From NCBI RefSeq assembly GCF_029167645.1, contig NZ_CP119147.1, positions 930,001-994,000 on the forward strand: a DNA stretch of 64,000 bases. The letters run 5' to 3'. Below the pieces are notes generated by a model. That model was given only the letters and a program-made list of their open reading frames with translations, was not told the origin of the DNA and did no database searches. This stretch comes from Streptomyces sp. AM 2-1-1 (GTDB taxonomy: Bacteria; Actinomycetota; Actinomycetes; Streptomycetales; Streptomycetaceae). Of this stretch, positions 50,569-59,593 are shown in pieces (position 1 is the first letter of the stretch; every line of letters begins with the position of its first letter). The translations under genes were made by a program, and so were the position numbers.

Positions 50569-51582
50569 TCAGGTGGGGGACTTCTTGTGGAGCTGGTTGG
50601 CGATCGCCGCGACGAGCAGGACGGCGCCGACCGAGATCTGCTGGAAGTAGCTGGAGACCTGCAGCAGGTTCAGGGCGTTGGCGACGACACCGAGCAGGAC
50701 GACACCGAGGGCGGTGCCGATGACGGTGCCGCTGCCGCCGGCGAGCGAGGTGCCGCCGATCACGACGGCCGCCACGGCGGTGAGCTGGAGGTTGAGGCCA
50801 CCCGTTCCGGGGCTGCTCGCGCCCAGTCGGGAGAGCAGCATGAGACCGGCGAGACCGGCGAGGGTGCCCGCCAGCCCGTAGAGCAGGAGTTTGTTCCGGT
50901 TGACGCCGATGCCGCTGAGGCGGGCGACGTGCTCGTTGCCCCCGATGGCGAACGCGTCGCGGCCGAAGACGGTGAACTTCATGACGAGACCGGCCACCAC
51001 CAGCACCAGGATCGCCACGATCAGCAGATGGGGGACGCCGAGGACCTTGCCGTTGCCCAGCGAGGAGAGGTGGGTGCCGATGGAGACGCTGAGACCGTCC
51101 AGGACGAGGAGCGCGACGCCGTCCAGGAGCGTGGCCGTCGCGAGCGTGGCGACGAACGGTGCGACGCGCGTGTAGGTGACCACGAGCCCGTTGACCAGTC
51201 CGATGAGGGTGGCCAGGACGAGGGAGACGACGACCGTCACCGTGGTGGACTCGCCGTCCGCCAGCATCTGGGCGGCCACCGCGGTGACGACGGCGGCGTT
51301 GCTCCCCATCGAGAAGTCCATGCCGCCGGCCGTCATCAGCAGCGTGAGACCGGCGGCGAGCACCCCCGAGACGCTGACCTGGCGGAGGATGTTGATGATG
51401 TTGGTGGAGGTGGCGAACGAGTCGGTCCGCACACTCGCGAACACCACCACGATGATCAGCACCGCGAAGAGGCCCGCGTGCGGGATGCCCGCCAGGGAAC
51501 GCAGCGGGGCGCGCGACCCGGGTGCGGTCTCCGGGGCGCTCTTCGTGGCGGGGGTCTGCGCCGGGGGCGCTACGGGGCTCAC
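50569..51582 (-). CDS. Ribose-type ABC transporter permease
   Basis: A 337-residue membrane permease of the RbsC/BPD type 2 family. After a hydrophilic 25-residue N-terminus there are about ten helices, including the family segment GVLAAGLTLLMTAGGMDFSMG and GLAGLMLLSRLGA. The GTG at 51582 overlaps the ATPase stop by 4 bases (GTGA), a better start than the longer frame from 51972. Confidence 0.9.
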   Translation of the reverse strand: MSPVAPPAQTPATKSAPETAPGSRAPLRSLAGIPHAGLFAVLIIVVVFASVRTDSFATSTNIINILRQVSVSGVLAAGLTLLMTAGGMDFSMGSNAAVVTAVAAQMLADGESTTVTVVVSLVLATLIGLVNGLVVTYTRVAPFVATLATATLLDGVALLVLDGLSVSIGTHLSSLGNGKVLGVPHLLIVAILVLVVAGLVMKFTVFGRDAFAIGGNEHVARLSGIGVNRNKLLLYGLAGTLAGLAGLMLLSRLGASSPGTGGLNLQLTAVAAVVIGGTSLAGGSGTVIGTALGVVLLGVVANALNLLQVSSYFQQISVGAVLLVAAIANQLHKKSPT

Positions 51583-53162
51583 TTGCTCTGTCCTCCGAGG
51601 GCGAGGGCGACGAGTTGGTCGCGGGTGATGGTGGTGACGTCGTGTTCGGCGACCGTCCGTCCCCCGCTGACGACGATCACCCGGTCGGCCAGTCGCATGA
51701 CCTCCTCGGCGGAGGAGGACGCGAGCAGCACGGCGACACCGCGAGCGGCGAGTCCGTCGACGAGGGTGTGGATGTCCGCGATGGCCGCGACGTCGACCCC
51801 GTTGGTGGGGTCTTCCAGGAAGCACGCGACGGGCGCGGTCTCCAGCCATTTCGCCAGCAGGACCTTCTGCTGGTTGCCTCCCGAGAGGCGCCCGACGGCC
51901 GGATTGCGGGTCAGCGAGACGACTCCGTAGCTCTGGCGCAGCGGGGCGGCCCGGCGGGTGAGCGCCGACCACCGCTGCAGTCGGCGCCGCTCCAGGCGGT
52001 CACTGGCCAGCATCAGGTTCTCGTCGAGCGAGAGTTCGGGGATCAGCCCGAGCGCCCTGCGGTCGCCGGTGACGCACCGCAGACCGCTGGCGAGCGACCG
52101 GGGGATCCGGCCGAAGGGGACGTCCTCGCCGTCCACCGACATCGTGCCGGAGTCGGGGCGGCGGCGGCCGGAGAGCAGGTCGAAGAGACGCGACTGCGCG
52201 TCCCCGGCGGGGCCGAGGACGGCGACGATCTCACCCTTGCGCACGTCGACCGCGAAGTCCTCGATGGTGCGCCCGTGCGAGAGGCCCCGGACCGCGAGGC
52301 CGATCTCGCCGGTGGGAGCGGTGCGTGCGGGGCGGGTCGAGACGACGTCCCGGCCCACCATGGTGCGGACCAGCCCGGCGGCGTCGGTCCCGGCCGCCGG
52401 ACCGCTGTGCACGACCGCGCCGTCCCGCAGGACGGTGATGTGGTCGGCGACGGAGAGCACCTCGTCGATGTAGTGCGAGATGTAGACGACGGCCATGCCC
52501 TCGTCGCGCAGCGTCCGTACCAGCGTCCGGATCCGGTCGGCGGCCTCGGCGCCCAGACAGGCGGTCGGCTCGTCGAGGATGAGGACCTTGCCACCGCGCC
52601 TGACCTCGCGGGCGACCTCGACCATGGTCTGCTCCGCGACGGTCAGCCCACCGGCCGTCCGGTTCACGTCGATGGTGATGCCGAGGTCCGCGAGGGCCTT
52701 GCGTGCCTGCTCCCGGACGGCCTTCCAGGCGACGAGGGCGCGCGGGGCGGGCAGGTCGCCGAGGAGGATGTTCTCGGCGACCGTCAGCTCCATGACCAGC
52801 TCGCGGCGCTGCGGGACGGTCGAGATGCCGAGCCGCCGCGCCTGCCGCGTCGACAGGCCGGTCTGGGCCTGGCCGCCGATCTCGATGGTGCCGCCGTCCG
52901 CCTGGTGGACTCCGGCCAGCACCTGGACGAGGGTGGACTTGCCGGCCCCGTTCATGCCCATCAGGGCGTGGATCTCGCCCGGTCTGATGTCGAGGGAGAC
53001 CCCGGTGAGGGCGGCGGCTCCGCCGAAGCTCTTGCGGAGGTCACGGACCCTGACCACCGGTTGCGAAGGCGCGTCGACGACGGCGGTGGTGCTCGTACGG
53101 AGCGCGGTACGGGTGGTCACGTCGGTGCTCCCCCCGGTCTGCCGGTCGGCGGGCGGTGTCAC
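51579..53162 (-). CDS. Ribose-type ABC transporter ATP-binding protein (two ATPase domains)
   Basis: A 527-residue fused double ATPase. The first domain has Walker A MNGAGKST, a signature-like LTVAEQTMVEVAREV and Walker B VLILDEPT. The second domain (from about 280) has a degenerate Walker A lacking lysine (GPAGDAQS) but retains LSGGNQQKVLLAKW. That is the normal state in RbsA-type proteins. The GTG at 53162 overlaps the CMD-family stop (GTGA); about 30 N-terminal residues before the fold are disordered-looking. Confidence 0.92.
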   Translation of the reverse strand: MTPPADRQTGGSTDVTTRTALRTSTTAVVDAPSQPVVRVRDLRKSFGGAAALTGVSLDIRPGEIHALMGMNGAGKSTLVQVLAGVHQADGGTIEIGGQAQTGLSTRQARRLGISTVPQRRELVMELTVAENILLGDLPAPRALVAWKAVREQARKALADLGITIDVNRTAGGLTVAEQTMVEVAREVRRGGKVLILDEPTACLGAEAADRIRTLVRTLRDEGMAVVYISHYIDEVLSVADHITVLRDGAVVHSGPAAGTDAAGLVRTMVGRDVVSTRPARTAPTGEIGLAVRGLSHGRTIEDFAVDVRKGEIVAVLGPAGDAQSRLFDLLSGRRRPDSGTMSVDGEDVPFGRIPRSLASGLRCVTGDRRALGLIPELSLDENLMLASDRLERRRLQRWSALTRRAAPLRQSYGVVSLTRNPAVGRLSGGNQQKVLLAKWLETAPVACFLEDPTNGVDVAAIADIHTLVDGLAARGVAVLLASSSAEEVMRLADRVIVVSGGRTVAEHDVTTITRDQLVALALGGQSK

Positions 53163-53755
53163 GGCTGCGACCGGTCCCCGTCACCGGGGGTGACGCGTGC
53201 GAAGCCGCGGATGTCGGGGAACGGCGGCTCGCGGTCGGCCTGCAGGTCCACCTGGAAGGTGTTCAGGCACATCCCGAGCATCGTGAAGTTGCCGAGCGAG
53301 CCGATGGCGTCGACCAGGCCCTGGGAGCCGAAGTGCCGGTGCGCGGCGGCGAAGGTCTCGTCGGAGACGAAGTGGTTCTCGAGCACCTCCTGGCAGAAGG
53401 TGTAGAAGGCGGTGTCCGCCTCGTCGTCGAACTCGGGGGTGCGGCGCTCGGCTATCGCGTCCACGGCGGCGGCCGGGACGCCTGCCTCGACGGCCGCCCC
53501 GACGTGCGCGTTCCAGGAGTACTGGGCGTCCCAGTTGCGGGCGGCCATCAGCAGGGTCAGCTCCCGCAGGTGCTTGGGCAGGTCAGAGTCGAAGCGGACG
53601 AACGCCCCGAGCGACTCCACGCGTTCGCAGAGTCCGGGGCTCTGCAGCCAGACCCGGAACGGGCCGCGTACCCCGCCGCGACGAGCGGTGATGCGGGCAT
53701 GCAGCTCCTGCTGGTGCTCGTTCATCTCTTCGGTACTCAGAACGGGGAGGCGCAT
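53159..53755 (-). CDS. Carboxymuconolactone decarboxylase (AhpD-like) family protein
   Basis: A 198-residue all-helical CMD-fold protein, first gene of the importer operon. The [32 protein letters not shown] region is the family core. The AhpD CxxC pair is absent ([10 protein letters not shown] with no cysteines), which fits the gamma-carboxymuconolactone decarboxylase side rather than the peroxidase side. The ATG at 53755 ([11 protein letters not shown]) has an aaggcagg ribosome site; a start at 53839 would add 28 residues. It overlaps the ATPase by 4 bases, linking an aromatic-type enzyme to the importer. Confidence 0.84.
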   Translation of the reverse strand: MRLPVLSTEEMNEHQQELHARITARRGGVRGPFRVWLQSPGLCERVESLGAFVRFDSDLPKHLRELTLLMAARNWDAQYSWNAHVGAAVEAGVPAAAVDAIAERRTPEFDDEADTAFYTFCQEVLENHFVSDETFAAAHRHFGSQGLVDAIGSLGNFTMLGMCLNTFQVDLQADREPPFPDIRGFARVTPGDGDRSQP

Positions 53756-53940
53756 GGCCGGTCCCTGCCTTTCGATCTGCGACACAAACTCGAAATGTGC
53801 GATGGCAGCAGACCGTACCTCCGGCTGGTAGCGGCTCACCCTTCTCGGAATGCAAGGTAAAGGTGCGCACCAGGGACCTCTCAGCGACGGCCGCTTCCCA
53901 TAACGTCGGACGACGCCTCGCCGTCGAAAGGGTTTGCCGC

Positions 53941-54348
53941 ATGAGCGTCATCATCAAGACCGCTTCCGTACCGCTGCTGGACCGGGGAGGCTCGATCGTG
54001 ACGACCCCGCTGGTCACGACGGTTTCGGCGGCCGGCGAGAATCTGATCACCAGCGGAATGAGCGTTTATCCGGTCGGTTCCGGGGCGCCGATGCACTCGC
54101 ACAACTGCGACGAGCACGTGACGATTCTCGAAGGAGAGGCGGAGGTACTGGTGGAGGGCGTCGTGACGCGTTTGGAGCGCTACGACACCACGTACATCCC
54201 CTCCCCCGTGCCGCACCTCTTCCGGAATGCCGGGGAGACTCCGCTGCGCATCCTCTGGGTCTATACCTCGGGCACGGTGACCCGCACGTTCACCGATTCC
54301 GGCGTGACGGTCGAACACCTCTCCGCCGAGGACCGGATGGGGCGCTGA
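53941..54348 (+). CDS. Cupin domain protein
   Basis: A 135-residue single-domain cupin. The first cupin motif [22 protein letters not shown] holds three histidine/glutamate metal ligands and the second has [13 protein letters not shown]. It is divergent from the CMD-family gene with 185 bases between the start codons. Cupins of this type are mannose isomerase-like, oxygenase-like or sensor proteins. Its role with the adjacent importer is inferred from position only. Confidence 0.83.
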   Translation: MSVIIKTASVPLLDRGGSIVTTPLVTTVSAAGENLITSGMSVYPVGSGAPMHSHNCDEHVTILEGEAEVLVEGVVTRLERYDTTYIPSPVPHLFRNAGETPLRILWVYTSGTVTRTFTDSGVTVEHLSAEDRMGR

Positions 54349-54364
54349 GCGGCGGCCCTCAGCG

Positions 54365-54397
54365 GCGTGCGGCGGTCCGGCCGGGGGCGCCGCACGC
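54365..54397. terminator. 10-bp hairpin after the cupin gene
   Basis: Arms 54365-54374 and 54388-54397 are exact reverse complements around a 13-base loop, 16 bases after the cupin stop. It may also serve the convergent siderophore ATPase gene (stop 54510). Confidence 0.55.
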
Positions 54398-54509
54398 ACC
54401 CTCCGTGCGCGAGGCCGCGCCGACGGCCCTCCCCACCGACGCCGTCCGCTCCTCCCGGCCCCGGTACGGAGCCGACCACGTGGACGGGAAGGGCCTCCGG
54501 CGCATCCGG

Positions 54510-55343
54510 TCAGGCTCCGGCCGGCACGCCCTCCGTCACCCTCGCGCCCGCGCGGGCCACCACCACGGGTGATCCGTCCACGGGAGCCCGGAGCACGTCC
54601 GCCTCGACCCCGTACAACTCCCTCACCAGCGAGGCGGTCACGGTGGTGCGGGGCGCTCCCTGGGCCACGACGCTGCCGTCCTTCATGGCCACGAGGAGGT
54701 CGGAGTAGCGCGCGGCGGCGGCCAGGTCGTGCTGGACCATGACGACCGTACGGCCGGCGCGCGCGACCTCCCGGACGAGTTCGAGGACCTCGACGACGTG
54801 CCCGAGGTCGAGGGCGCTGGTCGGTTCGTCCAGCAGGACCACCGGCGTCTGCTGGGCGAGCACCATGGCCAGCCAGCAGCGCTGGCGCTGGCCGCCGGAG
54901 AGGCGGTCGAGACGCTCCCCGGCGAGACCGGTGGTCCCGGTGGCCTCCAGCGCGTCGCGCACCGCCGCCTCGTCCTCGCGCGACCACTGGCGCAGCAGCC
55001 CCTGGTGAGGGTGGCGCCCGTACCGTACGAGCCCCGCGACGGTCACCGCCTCGGGGGCGCGGGGCGACTGCGGGAGCAGGGCGACGCGTTGCGCGGCCGG
55101 GCGCCGGCCGAGCGCCCACAGGTCCGCGCCGTCGGCGTGGACCGTACCGGACTCCGGCCGGTGGAGCCGGGCGACGGCGCGCAGCAGCGTCGACTTCCCG
55201 CAGCCGTTGGGTCCGACGATCGAGGCGACCTGCCCGGCGGGCACGGTGAACCCGGCGTCCTTGACGACGGCCCGGCCGGGGTAGGAGACGTGGAGGCCGC
55301 GGACGTCGAGGCCGCTCGGCGCGTTCTTCATGGGCGGGTTCAT
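54510..55343 (-). CDS. Siderophore ABC transporter ATP-binding protein (FecE/FepC type)
   Basis: A 277-residue ATPase of the iron-siderophore importer. Walker A GPNGCGKST, signature LSGGQRQRCWLAMVLAQ and Walker B VVLLDEPTSALDL are intact; the FecE-typical APEAVTVAGLVRYGRHPHQG precedes them. The ATG at 55343 overlaps the permease stop by 4 bases. It is the last gene of the three-gene unit that starts at the iron box. Confidence 0.93.
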   Translation of the reverse strand: MNPPMKNAPSGLDVRGLHVSYPGRAVVKDAGFTVPAGQVASIVGPNGCGKSTLLRAVARLHRPESGTVHADGADLWALGRRPAAQRVALLPQSPRAPEAVTVAGLVRYGRHPHQGLLRQWSREDEAAVRDALEATGTTGLAGERLDRLSGGQRQRCWLAMVLAQQTPVVLLDEPTSALDLGHVVEVLELVREVARAGRTVVMVQHDLAAAARYSDLLVAMKDGSVVAQGAPRTTVTASLVRELYGVEADVLRAPVDGSPVVVARAGARVTEGVPAGA

Positions 55344-56452
55344 GCCTTTTCTTCGGTGCGGTCCGAGCGGAAGAGGACCCAGAGGAGGAAGGGGCCGCCG
55401 AGGACGCTGGTGACGACGCCGACGGGGAGTTCGACGGGGGCCCCGACCCGGGCGAGCGCATCGGCCGCGGTGACGAGGGCGGCTCCGGTCAGGCCCGCGC
55501 CGAGGACCGGGACCCGGGTGGGACCGGCCAGCCGCTGGGCGAGGATAGGGGCGCCCAGGGCGATGAAGGCGATCGGCCCGCCGACGCCGACGGCGACCCC
55601 GGCGAGGAGCACCGCGAGGGCGAGGGCTGCGGCACGCACCCGGCGCAGGTCGACCCCGAGGGTGGCGGCCATGTCGTCGTCGAAGCGCAGGAGTTGCAGC
55701 CGGTGACCCGCCGCGAGGGAGAGCGGTACGAGGAGGCAGAGGGCGATCAGCAGCGGCGTACCGGCGGCCCAGTCACGGCCGTTGAGGCTGCCGACCGCCC
55801 AGAGGAACACTCCTCCGGCGGAGTTGTCGTTCTCGCGGGACATCACGAGGTCGCTGACGGCCCCGACGAAGGTGGAGACGCCGATGCCGGTGACCAGGAC
55901 GCGATAGCCGGCGCTGCCCGCCCCGCCCGCGCACAGCACGACGAGCGCGGCGGCGGCGACGGCGCCGACGGGCCCGAGCCACCACATGCCGACCATTCCG
56001 GTGGACGTGCCCGCGGCGGCGGCGACGACGGCCGCGGTGGCACCCTCGTTGACCCCGACCAGGTCGGGGGTGGCGAGACGGTTCCCGGCGAGGGTCTGGG
56101 TGAGACAGCCGGCGATGCCGAGCGCGGCACCGACCATGATGCCGACGAAGATCCGGGGCAGCCGGAACTCGCGGATGACCATGACGGTGCCCGCGTCGCC
56201 GGTGCCCAGCAGGCCGGAGAGGGTCCGCGCCGGGCTCATGCCGGACGAGCTCGCCAGTACGGAGAGGACGACGAGCAACGCGATCACGGGGAGGAGGAGC
56301 GCCGCCACGAGTGCGCTGCGGCGGGGGAAGAGCCAGGAGAGCGCGCCACCGCGCAGCACGGTGCTGTCGGGCGGGGTGAGGACGGGCGGTGTCAGGCCGC
56401 GTGGGGGCGGCCCGGCGTCGCGCGGGACGAGGCCGGGAGCGTGGTCCGTCAT
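55340..56452 (-). CDS. Siderophore ABC transporter permease (FecD/FepG type)
   Basis: A 370-residue permease with about nine helices after a proline-rich 40-residue N-terminus. The FecCD signature regions LPRIFVGIMVGAALGIAG, TPDLVGVNEGA and GPIAFIALGAPILAQRLAG are clear. It forms a heterodimeric channel with the preceding permease. The ATG at 56452 overlaps that gene's stop (ATGA). Confidence 0.93.
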   Translation of the reverse strand: MTDHAPGLVPRDAGPPPRGLTPPVLTPPDSTVLRGGALSWLFPRRSALVAALLLPVIALLVVLSVLASSSGMSPARTLSGLLGTGDAGTVMVIREFRLPRIFVGIMVGAALGIAGCLTQTLAGNRLATPDLVGVNEGATAAVVAAAAGTSTGMVGMWWLGPVGAVAAAALVVLCAGGAGSAGYRVLVTGIGVSTFVGAVSDLVMSRENDNSAGGVFLWAVGSLNGRDWAAGTPLLIALCLLVPLSLAAGHRLQLLRFDDDMAATLGVDLRRVRAAALALAVLLAGVAVGVGGPIAFIALGAPILAQRLAGPTRVPVLGAGLTGAALVTAADALARVGAPVELPVGVVTSVLGGPFLLWVLFRSDRTEEKA

Positions 56453-57555
56453 GCCGCGGCCCCCGCGGTGGAGAGTCGGGACGAGCGGGCGATCCAGATG
56501 AGCAGGGGGCCGCCGACGAAGGCCAGGAGCACGCTGACCGGGGTCTCCCAGGGGCGGATGACGATCCGGGCGAGGATGTCGGCGAGGATCATGACGTCGG
56601 CGGCGATCAGCGCGGACAGCACGAGTTGGGCCCCCGTCGACGCGCCGGCGAGGGCGCGTGCGGCGTACGGGGCGAGCAGCCCGAGGAAGGCGATGGGCCC
56701 GGCCACCGCGACCGCGCAGCCGGCGAGCAGCGACACGGCGACGGCCACCACGACGCGGATCCGTCCGGGGTGGTGGCCGAGCGAGCGCGCCCCGTCGTCG
56801 CCGAGACCGAGGGCGGCGAGCGGCCGGACGCAGCAGCCCGCGGTGAGCAGTCCGAGGAGCACCAGCGGTACGAGGGGCACGAGTTGACCGGTCTCCACAC
56901 CGGCCAGCGAGCCGATCGTCCAGTAGCGGTAGGTGTCGAAGGTGGACTGGGTCCCCAGCAGGACGTACGAGGTGAGGCCGTGGAAGGTGGCACTGAGCGC
57001 GGAGCCGGCGAGCACCAGGCGCAGCGGGGAACCGGCGGCCCGGCCGGACGCGGCGAGCAGGAGGACCACGGCGCTCGCCGCCATGCCGCCGAGCAGCGCC
57101 CAGACCAGCAGCGCACCGGAGGAGGAGGCGTGGAAGAAGGTGAGTCCGAGGACGACGGCGAACGCGGCGCCGGAGTTGACGCCGAGCAGCCCGGTCTCCG
57201 CCAGCGGGTTGCGCGTGGCGGCCTGGAGGAGGCAGCCGGCGGTGCCGAGGCAGAGGCCGACCAGAATCGCGGCGAGGGTGCGCGGGAGGCGTACGTCCAT
57301 GACGGCGAGGCGGAGTTGGGCGTCGGCGCGGGCCGAGGGGTCGCCCCAGAGGTAGTCCCAGGCGCGCGCGGGCGGGGTGGAACCGGTGCCCGTCAGCAGG
57401 GAGGCGAGGACCAGGCAGAGCAGGGCGACGAGGCTGAAGGCGGCCCACCGGACCGGACGCCGGTCCCCGCTCGCCGGGCCGGACCGCTCAGGGCGGGGGA
57501 CCGTCGCCGTACGGGTTTCCGCCCTCCCGGGAGAGCCCCCTTGCGCAGTAGACAT
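56449..57555 (-). CDS. Siderophore ABC transporter permease (FecC/FepD type)
   Basis: A 368-residue permease, first gene of the importer unit. The N-terminal 40 residues are hydrophilic, followed by about nine helices. DVRLPRTLAAILVGLCLGTAG, NPLAETGLLGVNSGA and GPIAFLGLLAPYAARALAG are the FecCD family segments. The iron box at 57555-57573 touches the ATG, and TAGGCT inside it lies exactly six bases before the ATG, so the transcript is probably leaderless and iron-repressed. Together the importer takes up a ferric catecholate made by the genes to the right. Confidence 0.93.
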   Translation of the reverse strand: MSTAQGGSPGRAETRTATVPRPERSGPASGDRRPVRWAAFSLVALLCLVLASLLTGTGSTPPARAWDYLWGDPSARADAQLRLAVMDVRLPRTLAAILVGLCLGTAGCLLQAATRNPLAETGLLGVNSGAAFAVVLGLTFFHASSSGALLVWALLGGMAASAVVLLLAASGRAAGSPLRLVLAGSALSATFHGLTSYVLLGTQSTFDTYRYWTIGSLAGVETGQLVPLVPLVLLGLLTAGCCVRPLAALGLGDDGARSLGHHPGRIRVVVAVAVSLLAGCAVAVAGPIAFLGLLAPYAARALAGASTGAQLVLSALIAADVMILADILARIVIRPWETPVSVLLAFVGGPLLIWIARSSRLSTAGAAA

Positions 57556-57573
57556 ATGGTTAGCCTAACCTAA
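57555..57573. promoter_or_regulatory. Iron box (DmdR/IdeR site) overlapping a leaderless promoter
   Basis: TATGGTTAGCCTAACCTAA matches the consensus palindrome TTAGGTTAGCCTAACCTAA at 17 of 19 positions. It begins at the first base of the permease ATG (minus strand) and contains a -10-like TAGGCT six bases from that ATG. The binding lipoprotein gene starts 154 bases to the right and may share this control. Iron-loaded DmdR1 would repress. Confidence 0.85.
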
Positions 57574-57726
57574 GCATCAACGCCCGGTCCGGCGGGGCTC
57601 CCGAGCCCTCCCGTCCGGGCCGGCTCCGCCCGTCCGATCCGGTCCGACTCTGCCCGCACGCAGCGCTTCTCTTCACAACGGTGCGTCAGAACCCGTTCGT
57701 CCACCCGCATACGGAGGTTTCCGGCC

Positions 57727-58710
57727 ATGACGCCGAACCAGTCCACCGCTCCCCGCCGCCTCGCCCGCCCCTTGGCCGCCGTCGCCGTCCTCGGCATCTG
57801 CGCGCTCACGGCGACCGCGTGCGGCTCCTCGGACGCGGACTCGGCATCGGACGGCTCCGCCAAGGGCGGCACCACCACGGTCACCGACGCGGCCGGAACG
57901 AAGGTGACGGTACCCGCCGAACCGGCGCGTGTCGTGGTCCTGAGCGAAATGGATCTCGACTCCTCGCTCACCCTCGGGGTGAAGCCGGTGGGCCTGACGG
58001 CGGGCCGCGGCCAGAAGGGCGCCCCCGCGTACCTGACGGACGAGGCCGGCGACATCCCGGTGGTGGGCGCGGTCACCGGCCCGGACATCGAGAAGGTCGT
58101 CCAGGCGGCTCCCGACGTGATTCTCGCCGGCCAGATGACGGACACTCAGGTGCTCGCCCAACTCCGCAAGATCGCGCCCACCCTGGTCACCATCGGCGAC
58201 GACAAGGACTGGAAGAAGTCCCTCTCCCTCACCGGCGAGGTCCTCGGCAAGGCCAACGAGGCCGACGCCTTCCTCGCCGACTACGACGCGAAGGTGGCCG
58301 CCCTCAAGAAGGACCTGGGGTTCCGGGCCGGTGCCAAGGTCTCCGTCGCCCGTTACTCGCCGCAGGGCTCCGCCGTCATGCAGCAGGGCGTCTTCATCAG
58401 CGACGTCCTGAACGACCTCGGCTTCACCCGGCCGGGCATCCAGGCGGAGAAGGGCGAGGGCCACTCCACGCCGATCAGCGAGGAGAACCTCGACGAGCTC
58501 GACGGCGACTGGCTCTTCATCGGCACGCTGACCTCCACCGGCGGCTCCGGCGTCGTCGGCCGGCTCTCCGCGAATCCCGCCTACCAGCAGCTCGGCGCCG
58601 TCAAGGCCGGTCACGTGACCGAGATCGACGGCTCGATGTGGACCAGCCTCGGTGGTGCGAAGGCCGCCGTGAACGTGCTGGCCGACCTCCGGAAGGCCAT
58701 GGTCAAGTGA
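57727..58710 (+). CDS. Iron-siderophore substrate-binding lipoprotein
   Basis: A 327-residue type 3 (helical-hinge) siderophore-binding protein of the FepB/FhuD class. The signal peptide ends with ALTATAC at the lipobox, giving a lipid-anchored receptor. The body starts TVTDAAGTKVTVPAEPARVVVL and contains PDVILAGQMTD. A strong ggaggt ribosome site stands before the ATG. It is divergent from the permeases and is the first gene of the biosynthetic transcript, overlapping dhbA by 4 bases. Confidence 0.92.
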   Translation: MTPNQSTAPRRLARPLAAVAVLGICALTATACGSSDADSASDGSAKGGTTTVTDAAGTKVTVPAEPARVVVLSEMDLDSSLTLGVKPVGLTAGRGQKGAPAYLTDEAGDIPVVGAVTGPDIEKVVQAAPDVILAGQMTDTQVLAQLRKIAPTLVTIGDDKDWKKSLSLTGEVLGKANEADAFLADYDAKVAALKKDLGFRAGAKVSVARYSPQGSAVMQQGVFISDVLNDLGFTRPGIQAEKGEGHSTPISEENLDELDGDWLFIGTLTSTGGSGVVGRLSANPAYQQLGAVKAGHVTEIDGSMWTSLGGAKAAVNVLADLRKAMVK

Positions 58711-59498
58711 GCGCCGAGTTCGACGGCGGGCTCGCCCTCGTCACGGGCGCCGGCCGGGGCATCGGCGAGGCCGTCGTCACCGCGCTCGTCGAGCGCGGCG
58801 CGCGGGTACTCGCCACCGACGTCACCCCCGACGGCATAGAGGCCCTCGCGAAGGAGCACGGTCCCCGGGTGGTCGCCCGCCCGCTCGACGTCACCGACGC
58901 GGCCGCCGTGGAGCGCGTGGTCGAGGAGGCCGAACGGGACCTCGGCCCCCTCGACTTCGCCGTCAACGTGGCGGGCGTCCTGCGCACCGCCGACGTGCTG
59001 GACACCAGCGACGAGCACTGGGCCGCCACCTTCGCCGTCAACGTGAACGGCGTCTTCCACGTCTCGCGCTCCGCCGCCCGGCGGATGGCTCCGCGCGGCC
59101 GCGGCTCGATCGTCACCGTCGCCTCCAACGCGGCGGGCATCCCGCGCGCCGGCATGGCCGCGTACGCCGCGTCCAAGGCGGCCTCGGCCATGTTCACCCG
59201 GTGTCTCGGCCTGGAGATGGCGCCGCGCGGAGTGCGCTGCAACAACGTGTGCCCCGGATCGACCATGACGGAGATGCAGCGCGGCATGTGGGCCGGCCTG
59301 GACCCGCAGGACATGACCGCCGCGGCGGACCGCGTCATCGAGGGTGACCTCGCCGCCTACCGGACGGGCATACCGCTCGGCCGCATCGCGGATCCCGCGG
59401 ACATCGCCGACGCCGTCATCTTCCTGCTCTCCGACCGCGCCCGCCACATCACCATGCAGGACCTGTACGTCGACGGCGGCGCCACCCTGCGCTCCTGA
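58707..59498 (+). CDS. dhbA: 2,3-dihydro-2,3-dihydroxybenzoate dehydrogenase
   Basis: A 263-residue short-chain dehydrogenase (EntA/DhbA type) that oxidises dihydro-dihydroxybenzoate to 2,3-dihydroxybenzoate. NAD motif TGAGRGIGEAV is near residue 13, with the catalytic tyrosine-lysine YAASKAASAMFTRCLG near 153. The C-terminal DPADIADAVIFLLSDRARHITMQ region matches EntA. The GTG start overlaps the previous stop (GTGA). It supplies the last step in making the catechol building block. Confidence 0.93.
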   Translation: MSAEFDGGLALVTGAGRGIGEAVVTALVERGARVLATDVTPDGIEALAKEHGPRVVARPLDVTDAAAVERVVEEAERDLGPLDFAVNVAGVLRTADVLDTSDEHWAATFAVNVNGVFHVSRSAARRMAPRGRGSIVTVASNAAGIPRAGMAAYAASKAASAMFTRCLGLEMAPRGVRCNNVCPGSTMTEMQRGMWAGLDPQDMTAAADRVIEGDLAAYRTGIPLGRIADPADIADAVIFLLSDRARHITMQDLYVDGGATLRS

Positions 59499-59593
59499 CC
59501 CGGCCCGTACCCCTCCCGGTCCTCCGCCGCACCCACCCGTCCCCGCCGCCCCGCCGCCGACCCGGCACGCGCCCTCCACCGCAGGAGACACCC

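Noticed and set aside
51700..52250. Missing Walker A lysine in the second ATPase domain as a defect
   Set aside because: RbsA-type proteins usually have a degenerate second Walker A, so this is normal.
57574..57726. Second iron box in front of the binding lipoprotein
   Set aside because: No second match to the TTAGGTTAGGCTAACCTAA pattern was seen in this stretch.
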